This document shows positions 1 to 5,326 of a stretch of DNA of 5,326 nt, in pieces. Below the pieces are notes generated by a model. The model saw only the letters and a list, made by a program, of their open reading frames with translations. It ran no database searches and was not told the origin of the DNA. The first letter of the stretch is position 1; every line of letters begins with the position of its first letter. The translations under genes and the position numbers were made by a program. Source of the DNA: CBDUBH01 sp965365345 (GTDB taxonomy: Bacteria; Bacteroidota; Ignavibacteria; Ignavibacteriales; SURF-24); assembly GCA_965365345.1 (NCBI GenBank), contig CBDUBH010000141.1, positions 1 through 5,326 of the forward strand. The letters run 5' to 3'.

Positions 1-848
1 GCAGCTTTTGCGTAAAGTCCAATTGAAGTTGTTAAAAAATCGAACAAAGCCCAAAAGAAAATTGAGATCAGAATTCCTTTGAATGCAACTTCACCGCTTT
101 TTGCAGCATAACATCTTTGATGAAATCCGGGATCAATAAAAGTCCAGCTCGCAATTAAAAACCATACAAAAATAAAAAGCTTCGAAGCACCGCCTGTAAA
201 ACTCAAGTGAGTTTCTGGTAAATTTTCTTGAAGAAAATTAAGATCGCCTAAATTAAAATATGCTGTTACAAAAATTAAAATAAATCCGCCAAACATTACA
301 ACAAATTGAAATACATCAGTGTAAAGATCTGCTTTATAACCGCCTTTAAAAAGGTAAAGCACCGAAAGTAAAATTGCAGGTATCAATGCAGTGAGTAAAT
401 GAATTTCAAAGATCAGAGAAATTAAATATGCCATCATTAAAAGATATGGCGCAGGAGAAACTAAAATAAAAACAAAAATCCCACTTATTAACGCTGCATT
501 TTTCCCGTAAACTTTTTCTATTTTGTCGGGGATAGTGAATAGTGATGCATTCCTGATTTTCTTTGCAAACAGAAAAGCAAAAAGCACGGCAAAAATATAA
601 TATGGAAATCCTTGAGTAAACCAACTTAACAAGCCATACCGGTAAGTAAATTCTCCAACTCCTAAAATTCCGCCGTACCATGTCGATACGTTTGTAAAAA
701 TAAAAAGCCATAAACCCATTTTTCTTCCTGAAAGAAAATAATCTTCAGGATCGGATTTTGTTTTTATTGAAGATATAAATCCTATTGCCAGAACGGTTGC
801 AAAAAAAAGAAATATTATTAAAATATCGGTGTGACTAAAAGAGATCAT
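1..848 (-). CDS. Sodium:solute symporter (SSS) family permease, probable thiamine uptake, 3' end outside window
   Basis: This is a polytopic inner-membrane permease of which about 282 N-terminal residues are visible; SSS proteins usually have about 450-600, so the rest lies beyond base 1. Seen: a first hydrophobic segment (about 8-27), then the SSS hallmark DYFLSGRKMGLW (36-47), a glycine-rich segment WYGGILGVGEFTYRYG (57-72), further membrane segments near 80-96, 118-147 and 150-167, the motif GGYKADLYTDVFQF (169-182) that resembles the family's GG-x-A-x-x-x-TD-x-x-Q signature, and FHQRCYAAKS (242-251), like the family's QR-x-x-AAKS loop. The ATG at 848 is the only plausible start, because an in-frame TAA lies at 857-855. 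It overlaps the kinase gene by 14 bases, which suggests translational coupling. The family is clear from sequence. The substrate (thiamine or a precursor such as HMP) is inferred only from the TPP riboswitch and neighbours, since SSS proteins also carry sugars, proline, pantothenate and others. Confidence 0.88.
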   Translation of the reverse strand, partial: MISFSHTDILIIFLFFATVLAIGFISSIKTKSDPEDYFLSGRKMGLWLFIFTNVSTWYGGILGVGEFTYRYGLLSWFTQGFPYYIFAVLFAFLFAKKIRNASLFTIPDKIEKVYGKNAALISGIFVFILVSPAPYLLMMAYLISLIFEIHLLTALIPAILLSVLYLFKGGYKADLYTDVFQFVVMFGGFILIFVTAYFNLGDLNFLQENLPETHLSFTGGASKLFIFVWFLIASWTFIDPGFHQRCYAAKSGEVAFKGILISIFFWALFDFLTTSIGLYAKA

Positions 849-1488
849 TTTTCTTTACCGTATCAAAATCACGAACCAAAAAAGCCGTTCCGTTTTCAAC
901 TTTCAAACTAAATTCACTTCCCAAGGAAACATTGCTTGTACTTTCTTTTTTACCGAAATTCAAAGGTTCAGTTTCAATATTGTATTTTAATCCTTCAGAA
1001 GTTATCAAGGTTTTTTCATCAAAAGCATAAATTGAAATTGTTTCCCCTTTTACTGAATTAAATTTCCTTTCGCCTTTAACTATTGATAAAACAGATTTCC
1101 CGCTGATTATTCGTAAATTTATTTGATCTGAAAATCTTACAGCAATGCTCAAATTCCCGAATGAATGATCTAATCTATTACCAATTACGCCTAATAAAAT
1201 TGCTTCATCAAAAGAATTTTCTATCGCAAATTTAATTGCTTTTTCAACATCGGTATCACTTTGACGAGTAATTTTTATTATTTTACTTTTAGCTTTGTAA
1301 AAATCAAGATTTGATTGAGTTATGGAATCCAGATCCCCGATTATGAAATCAGGGATAAGATTTAATTTTCTTGCCGAATTTGCTCCGCCATCTGCACAAA
1401 TTAATGTTAAATAATTTTGCTTTCGCAAAAAAGAAACTTCATTTTTTTTCGGAGCAAATCCATTAGCAAGGATCAGACATTTTTTCAT
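835..1488 (-). CDS. Thiamine pyrophosphokinase (TPK)
   Basis: This cytoplasmic enzyme transfers pyrophosphate from ATP to thiamine, giving thiamine diphosphate (TPP) and AMP. At 217 residues it has the usual bacterial TPK length. Motifs in order: CADGGAN (31-37), PDFIIGDLDS (46-55) with acidic residues expected to bind Mg/ATP, QSDTDVEKA (76-84) matching the family's K/Q-x-x-TD-x-x-KA motif, and GVIGNRLDHSFGNL (99-112), the GxxGGRxDH motif with Asn in place of the second Gly. The C-terminal beta domain that helps bind thiamine carries SEGLKYN (164-170) and STSN (183-186), both typical. The ATG at 1488 gives a clean MKKCLILANG start and is preceded by AGG at a 6-base spacing, a weak ribosome site. 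The gene starts 18 bases after the receptor stop and ends inside the permease start, so all three should share one transcript. TPK acts on intact thiamine, so it points to salvage rather than de novo synthesis. The symbols thiN and tnr3 are used for homologues. Confidence 0.96.
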   Translation of the reverse strand: MKKCLILANGFAPKKNEVSFLRKQNYLTLICADGGANSARKLNLIPDFIIGDLDSITQSNLDFYKAKSKIIKITRQSDTDVEKAIKFAIENSFDEAILLGVIGNRLDHSFGNLSIAVRFSDQINLRIISGKSVLSIVKGERKFNSVKGETISIYAFDEKTLITSEGLKYNIETEPLNFGKKESTSNVSLGSEFSLKVENGTAFLVRDFDTVKKNDLF

Positions 1489-1506
1489 TAATAACCTAAT
1501 TAAAAA

Positions 1507-3990
1507 TTAAAATCCAAATTGAATTCCGATAAGAAAATTTCTTTCAGCTGCCGGGAAAAACTCACCGCCAATTGCGTATGCCGCATAAAGTTCGTCAAAA
1601 AGATTATTTACTTCGCCAAAGATTTTAATTGTTTTTAAATTCGAATTTAATTTAAAAACATAGCTCGCAAAAAGATCTGCCGTAAAATATGCATCAACTT
1701 TATTATCCTGATAATCAGTAAATCCTGGATATATTTGCAAAAGTTCATTAAGATTTTCATCGAAATTATCAGAATAAAATTCACCTGAATAACGCGCGGT
1801 TAACATAGTCAATAAATTTTCAAATTGAAATTTTACTGAACCGTTAACTAAAATTTCAGGAAAACCGCTTATTTTATTTTTGCTCAAATCAATTTCGGCA
1901 ATTCTATTTTCTCCGGAAATTTGATCTTCATATTCTATAAAAGTCTTACCTTTTTCTATAAAATTTTTGCTGTAAGTTGCATTTAATAGAAAATCAAAAT
2001 TCTTTGTCAGTTTGAAATTTGATGTAAATTCAATTCCCGAGTGAATTGTTTTTTCTGCATTTCCGGTAATGGGATCTCCAAAGCGGTCTACTTTTCCGTT
2101 TTTCACAATTTCATCATTGAAAATCATATAAAACAAATTTGCGCCGAGATTGAAATTTGCAGTTCTGAAATAAGTCCCGAATTCAAAATCGTTCATCGTT
2201 TCCGGTTTTACCAATGGATTTCCAAAATCATAATTTCCGTTTTCTAATTTTTCAAACTGAGGGATTTCGCCTCCGGCAGATTCGCCGGCATCGTAATAAT
2301 TACTTAATCTCGGTTCGCGACTTACTCTAGCAAACGAAAAATATGAATTTACGTTTTGGTTGAATTTATAATTAAAACCGCTTCTGAAATTCCAAAATAA
2401 ATTTGAAATTGAAAAATCATTTCCCAAAAATTTTTCATCGTATAATTTATATTTATGATAAGCAGCCTGAATTTCCGCAAGAATATTTATATTACCGAAA
2501 TTGAAATTATTATGAACGAAAGAATTTATAATATTTTTTCCGCCTTTGTATTCGTAATATTTATAATCCAAGTCAAAATTTGCAGGAAGATTCTCAGCAT
2601 AATTTATTTTTCCCCAATGCAAAGATCTGTGAATTCTTAATTCGCTACCAAGCAGCAATTCACCAAAACCGTAATCATAACTTAATCTTGGAATCCAGCC
2701 ATATTGTTTATTTTCAACTTTTGCACGGATTATTGAATTTACCGGATTATCATTTAAATTAAATCCGTATTGATTTGTTAATCTGAAATAAGAAGTATCA
2801 GCCCAAGAAGCATCATAATCGAAATATCCGTTGCCCAAAATCATAAATAACGCAGAGTTCAAATTTAAATTTTCATTTATTTTGTATTCGTTTAAAATTT
2901 CAAAATGAGGCTGCGAAAATTTTTCTTTTTCTTCTGGTCTTCTTTCATAAAAATATAATTCATTATCATAATAATACCAGTATGATGAATTATTTTTTCT
3001 TAATTCTTTATTTTGCAAAATGCTTTTTGGAACGCCGGTATAATCGAGTCCATCGAAAATCAAACCGCCGAATACATTTATCTGCGAAGTTAAGTTTTTA
3101 TCGTATCTTACTGCGGAAAAATGATAAGAATTAAAATCCACCCAAGCATTATTACGATAACCTGAACTTAATAATTTTGAATATTTTGCGTAAATGGAAT
3201 ATTTGTTATTTATTAGTCCGCTGGCGTAAGTTCCGCTGAATTTTCTTGTATTGAAATTTCCGTAAGATGAATTGATCTCAAATTTTTGTTTTTCGCTGAA
3301 AGGTGAAGTAATTATATTTATCGATCCGCCGATTGCAGGATAGCCGATAACTCCTGATCCGGCACCACGCTGAACCTGAATGAGTTCGGTACTTGCAAGA
3401 ATATCTGGAAAATCAAGCCAATAAACATTATGATCTTCTGGATCATTTTGGGGAATTCCGTTAATTGAAACAGAAATTCTTCTCTGGTCAAATCCGCGGA
3501 TGCTTAAAAAATTATATCCAATTCCGCTTCCTGATTGAGAATAAAAAGTTGAAGATGGAAGCGTGCTTAAATATTCCGGAATATCCTGAACTGTATAGTT
3601 TTCTTCAATATGTTTTTGAGTGATTTTACTGAATGCAGCGGGAGTTTCGCCTTCTTTTCCAATTGAACCGGTTACAAGTACGGTTTGTGAAGTTAAAACT
3701 TCGGGATATAATTTTACGGAATTATTATTTTGAAGATCTGAGATTTTTATTTTTTTCTGTTGATAGCCAACGAACGAAATTACAGCAAAAGAATTTTTGG
3801 AAAAATTTCCTTCAAGAATAAAATTTCCGTTTTCATCGGTAATGGCTCCTGTATTGGAATTTTCGATAAAGATATTTGCTTCGGCTAAAGGTGAATTTTC
3901 ATAACCGTCAAGAACTCTTCCTTTTACTTGAAATTCTTGAGCAATAAGCGGAAGATTTAAAAATAAAAAAAGAATAATAAGATATTTCAT
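1507..3990 (-). CDS. TonB-dependent outer-membrane receptor, probable thiamine transporter
   Basis: This 827-residue outer-membrane receptor probably imports thiamine or a derivative, energised by TonB-ExbB-ExbD. Seen: a signal peptide (1-17, hydrophobic core LIILFLFLNLPLIA, likely cut before Gln18); a carboxypeptidase-regulatory-like beta domain (about 20-95, KGRVLD, then AITDENGNF and FVGYQQKKI), common in Bacteroidota receptors; a candidate TonB box near SQTVLVTGS (101-109); a plug domain (about 115-230) with SIRGFDQRRISVSINGIP (163-180), NDPEDHNVYWLDFPD (182-196) and VQRGAGSG (206-213); then a 22-strand-type barrel to the end. The C-terminus has the family's NNLFDELYA motif and a last strand ending in Phe (FLIGIQFGF), as expected for BAM-dependent insertion. 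Length and domain order are complete with no frameshift. The start is supported by an AGGAG site 5 bases upstream and the signal peptide. The family call is firm. The ligand is inferred from the TPP riboswitch directly upstream and the kinase downstream; the barrel sequence alone does not reveal it. Confidence 0.95.
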   Translation of the reverse strand: MKYLIILFLFLNLPLIAQEFQVKGRVLDGYENSPLAEANIFIENSNTGAITDENGNFILEGNFSKNSFAVISFVGYQQKKIKISDLQNNNSVKLYPEVLTSQTVLVTGSIGKEGETPAAFSKITQKHIEENYTVQDIPEYLSTLPSSTFYSQSGSGIGYNFLSIRGFDQRRISVSINGIPQNDPEDHNVYWLDFPDILASTELIQVQRGAGSGVIGYPAIGGSINIITSPFSEKQKFEINSSYGNFNTRKFSGTYASGLINNKYSIYAKYSKLLSSGYRNNAWVDFNSYHFSAVRYDKNLTSQINVFGGLIFDGLDYTGVPKSILQNKELRKNNSSYWYYYDNELYFYERRPEEKEKFSQPHFEILNEYKINENLNLNSALFMILGNGYFDYDASWADTSYFRLTNQYGFNLNDNPVNSIIRAKVENKQYGWIPRLSYDYGFGELLLGSELRIHRSLHWGKINYAENLPANFDLDYKYYEYKGGKNIINSFVHNNFNFGNINILAEIQAAYHKYKLYDEKFLGNDFSISNLFWNFRSGFNYKFNQNVNSYFSFARVSREPRLSNYYDAGESAGGEIPQFEKLENGNYDFGNPLVKPETMNDFEFGTYFRTANFNLGANLFYMIFNDEIVKNGKVDRFGDPITGNAEKTIHSGIEFTSNFKLTKNFDFLLNATYSKNFIEKGKTFIEYEDQISGENRIAEIDLSKNKISGFPEILVNGSVKFQFENLLTMLTARYSGEFYSDNFDENLNELLQIYPGFTDYQDNKVDAYFTADLFASYVFKLNSNLKTIKIFGEVNNLFDELYAAYAIGGEFFPAAERNFLIGIQFGF

Positions 3991-3995
3991 TTTTA

Positions 3996-4000
3996 CTCCT
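3996..4000 (-). promoter_or_regulatory. Ribosome binding site of the receptor gene
   Basis: On the minus strand AGGAG lies 5 bases before the receptor ATG. This is a strong Shine-Dalgarno match in an otherwise A/T-only stretch and it fixes the receptor start. It lies 29 bases beyond the terminator U-tract, and I see no complementary CTCC in the leader. The riboswitch therefore probably acts by termination and not by hiding this site. Confidence 0.8.
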
Positions 4001-4029
4001 GAAAAATTTTATTTAAAAATTTTAGTAAT

Positions 4030-4056
4030 AAAAAAGCCGTTTCATCAGAAACGGCT
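4030..4056 (-). terminator. Rho-independent terminator, expression platform of the TPP riboswitch
   Basis: On the minus strand a perfect 9-bp stem (AGCCGTTTC / GAAACGGCT) with the 4-base loop TGAT is followed directly by a T-run (six T counting the last stem base). This is a standard intrinsic terminator. It lies 21 bases after the riboswitch P1 helix and before the receptor's ribosome site, so it should stop transcription of the whole operon when TPP is bound. It can also end transcripts arriving from the LysM gene, for which no separate terminator is visible. Confidence 0.9.
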
Positions 4057-4077
4057 AAAATATCTAATATTCTTTAA

Positions 4078-4154
4078 CCATTTCCCTACGCCGGCATTAT
4101 CCGGATCAGGTTTAAGGGTGTAATCTCAGCCGCAAATTGCGGCACCCCTAACGG
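4078..4154 (-). ncRNA. TPP riboswitch aptamer (THI box)
   Basis: The minus strand carries the conserved THI-box blocks in the right order: GGGGTGCC, CTGAGA, ACCC, ACCTGATCCGGATAAT and GCGTAGGGA. Helices can be drawn by hand. P1 is CCGTT (4154-4150) with AATGG (4082-4078), including one G-U pair. P2 is GGGT/ACCC. P3 is a short GCCGC/GCGGC stem with a 5-base AATTT loop, and there is no extra P3a arm. P4/P5 contain CCGG ATAATG CCGG. CTGAGA (4129-4124) is the pyrimidine-sensing element, and GGATAATGCCGGCG belongs to the pyrophosphate-sensing arm. The aptamer binds thiamine diphosphate. With the terminator just downstream it is predicted to be an OFF switch for the receptor-kinase-permease operon. 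The match is close to consensus, with all key blocks intact. Confidence 0.98.
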
Positions 4155-4163
4155 CGGCTTTTT
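4150..4163 (-). promoter_or_regulatory. Candidate antiterminator strand 5' of the aptamer
   Basis: The minus strand reads AAAAAGCCGCCGTT, covering the P1 5' strand and the bases just before it. It can pair with the terminator 3' arm and U-tract (AACGGCTTTTT, 4052-4042 region in stem terms: 3' arm 4043-4035 plus the T-run). AAAAAGCC pairs with GGCTTTTT and GTT pairs with AAC, leaving a bulged GCC; alternatively GCCGTT pairs with AACGGC over 6 bp. Either pairing excludes both P1 and the terminator. This is an inference from base complementarity; no folding energy was computed. Confidence 0.5.
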
Positions 4164-4174
4164 GTATATCAAAA

Positions 4175-4201
4175 GTTATACAATATTTATATTTTTGTCA
4201 A
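4175..4201 (-). promoter_or_regulatory. Candidate promoter of the thiamine operon
   Basis: On the minus strand TTGACA (4201-4196) and TATAAC (4180-4175) are separated by 15 bases, slightly short of the usual 16-18. The -10 region runs into TATAACTTTTG, which also resembles the Bacteroidota-type TAnnTTTG element with one extra base. Transcription would start near 4164-4169, just ahead of the AAAAAGCC stretch, so the leader RNA would contain the whole candidate antiterminator. The -35 box directly abuts the LysM stop codon. The region is so AT-rich that chance matches are possible. Confidence 0.5.
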
Positions 4202-5326
4202 TTATAATTTGAGAGTTTGTCCAACTACAATTTTATTTGATCTTAATTTATTTTTTCTTTTTAAATCTTTTACCTGAACATTGTATTTAAGTGAAATTGA
4301 ATAAAGACTTTCACCGTTTTTTACAATGTGAGTTTTTCCTTCGCTGTCGCTTATGGATTTTGAAGTTTTGCTAACCGAAGCATAAGAAATTTCAGCATCA
4401 TCAGAATAAATTTTTAATCTTTGACCAACAACAATTCTATTGCTGCTTAATTTATTCCATTTTTTTATGCTGGATACTCTGACTTTGAATCTTTCAGCAA
4501 TTGCACCTAAAACATCACCTTTTTGAACTGTGTAATAATTTACGGTTCCGTTTGTTTTTACATTATTATCACCGATTGCCGTAACGGTTTCTTTACCGTA
4601 AATTTTCAAAGTTTTTCCGGCAATAATTTTATTACCGTTAATATTGTTCCATTCTCTAAGTTTACTTGTTGAAACTCCGAATCTTTCTGCAATTTCCCCG
4701 ACAGTATCTCCTCTTCTAACTTTATAACGGGTTAAACCTGAACGATTATAATTAGATTTAGGAGTTTCGGTAGATGCCAAATATTCTCTATCACCTTGAT
4801 AAATTTTAAGTCTTTGATTTCTTAAAATTTTATTGGATCTCAAATTGTTCCAATCTTTAATATCTGCTACAGAAGTATTATATCTATTAGCAATTTTATT
4901 TAAAGTTTCACCTCTTCTGATCGTATGAGTTATCCATCTACCTGAAGATTTTACGCTTGCATTTTTAATTGAAGATTTTTCTGAAGCACTTTGATTATCT
5001 AAACTTGCATAAAAATCTTTTTTTGATTCAGGAACATAAACATCTAATTTTTGTCCGACTTTAATATTATCAGTATACGAAATATTATTCCAGTTTCTGA
5101 TATCTGAAACTCTAACATTGAACAATGAAGAAATATCGGTCAAATTATCATTTTTCTTTACAGTATAATTTACTAAAGCTGATGAAGCAGGTTTTACAAT
5201 TTCCGGTTTAGTTTCTTCAATAATTGTCGTTGCATCTAAATTCTCATTAGTAGCATAAGATTCTTCACTTTCGCCCTGAACCTGATAAGGCGCAACATTA
5301 CTTTTTGCTGATGCTTCATCGGCAGG
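4202..5326 (-). CDS. LysM-repeat cell-wall protein, N-terminus outside window (possible MltD-like lytic transglycosylase)
   Basis: Only the C-terminal 374 residues are visible; the frame stays open to the window edge, so the true start lies beyond 5326. Numbering visible residues from the edge, a low-complexity Ser/Glu/Ala/Thr-rich linker (1-51) is followed by five LysM domains at about 53-97, 131-177, 200-244, 263-307 and 332-374. They are joined by Ser/Lys-rich linkers of about 18-34 residues. Each follows the pattern Y/H-x-V/I-x-x-G-[DE]-x-L-x-x-IA-x-R-[YF], then WN(N/K)L and I-x-x-GQ-x-LK-[IL]. The first copy is most divergent (KKNDNL instead of GD/GE). The last ends two residues after GQT, so nothing follows the repeats. 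LysM domains bind N-acetylglucosamine in peptidoglycan, so the protein acts in the envelope. The missing N-terminus may hold an SLT lytic transglycosylase domain as in MltD, or a peptidase; this cannot be seen here. There is no functional tie to the thiamine operon. Confidence 0.9.
   Translation of the reverse strand, partial: PADEASAKSNVAPYQVQGESEESYATNENLDATTIIEETKPEIVKPASSALVNYTVKKNDNLTDISSLFNVRVSDIRNWNNISYTDNIKVGQKLDVYVPESKKDFYASLDNQSASEKSSIKNASVKSSGRWITHTIRRGETLNKIANRYNTSVADIKDWNNLRSNKILRNQRLKIYQGDREYLASTETPKSNYNRSGLTRYKVRRGDTVGEIAERFGVSTSKLREWNNINGNKIIAGKTLKIYGKETVTAIGDNNVKTNGTVNYYTVQKGDVLGAIAERFKVRVSSIKKWNKLSSNRIVVGQRLKIYSDDAEISYASVSKTSKSISDSEGKTHIVKNGESLYSISLKYNVQVKDLKRKNKLRSNKIVVGQTLKL

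Noticed and set aside
406..711. A 101-residue minus-strand open frame
   Set aside because: It lies inside the SSS permease in another frame. The permease frame gives clear family motifs, while this one is Cys/Phe/Arg-rich with no recognisable domain.
2041..2762. Several short plus-strand open frames opposite the receptor gene (around 2041-2247, 2455-2640 and 2580-2762)
   Set aside because: They are antisense to a well-supported receptor gene, show no ribosome site or domain, and are expected by chance in AT-rich DNA.
3633..3821. A 62-residue plus-strand open frame
   Set aside because: It is antisense to the receptor's N-terminal domain and plug, has no family resemblance, and has a composition typical of a shadow frame.
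4035..4056. The 9-bp hairpin as a plus-strand terminator
   Set aside because: On the plus strand it is followed by AAAATATC, not a T-run, and no plus-strand gene leads into it. The T-run lies on the minus-strand side.
4129..4143. The inverted repeat GCCGC-AAATT-GCGGC as a protein-binding operator
   Set aside because: It is the P3 hairpin of the TPP aptamer and is fully explained by that.
4202..5143. A complete 313-residue LysM protein starting at a TTG codon at 5143
   Set aside because: The TTG falls inside the first LysM domain, and the same frame stays open to the window edge with a sensible linker and LysM start (NYTVKKND), so the gene is partial and longer.
1..5326. A defence system, mobile element, CRISPR array or other novel system
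   Set aside because: All sizeable stretches are accounted for by four genes and one riboswitch leader; no repeats with spacers, transposase, integrase or nuclease motifs were seen on either strand.

Overview
The window is AT-rich, and every gene in it lies on the minus strand, so transcription runs from high to low coordinates. The outer-membrane receptor has an N-terminal carboxypeptidase-regulatory-like domain, and its plug and barrel-end motifs are of Bacteroidota type. Together with the low GC content this suggests the Bacteroidota/Ignavibacteriota (FCB) group. An Ignavibacteria-like organism is my best guess, but no marker gene here proves it.

Layout, read in the direction of transcription. 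(1) 5326-4202: the C-terminal 374 residues of a cell-wall protein with five LysM repeats; its N-terminus lies outside the window. (2) 4201-3991: a compact regulatory leader. It holds a likely promoter abutting the LysM stop codon, a textbook TPP riboswitch (THI box), an intrinsic terminator and a good Shine-Dalgarno site. (3) 3990-1507: a TonB-dependent outer-membrane receptor of 827 residues. (4) 1488-835: thiamine pyrophosphokinase of 217 residues. (5) 848-1: the first ~282 residues of a sodium:solute symporter (SSS) family permease, whose start codon overlaps the end of the kinase gene by 14 bases; its C-terminus lies outside the window.

Items 2 to 5 read as one thiamine-uptake operon repressed by TPP. 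The receptor would bring thiamine (or a close relative) across the outer membrane using TonB energy. The symporter would carry it across the inner membrane with sodium, and the kinase would trap it as TPP. TPP then closes the loop by binding the leader and terminating transcription. The receptor-kinase-permease layout under a THI box matches the known Bacteroidota arrangement in which the permease is PnuT; here an SSS-family protein holds that place. This substitution is the most interesting point in the window. The second is that the sequence 5' of the aptamer can pair with the terminator's 3' arm, which gives a concrete model for the switch. I see no defence system, mobile element, CRISPR array, tRNA or rRNA.
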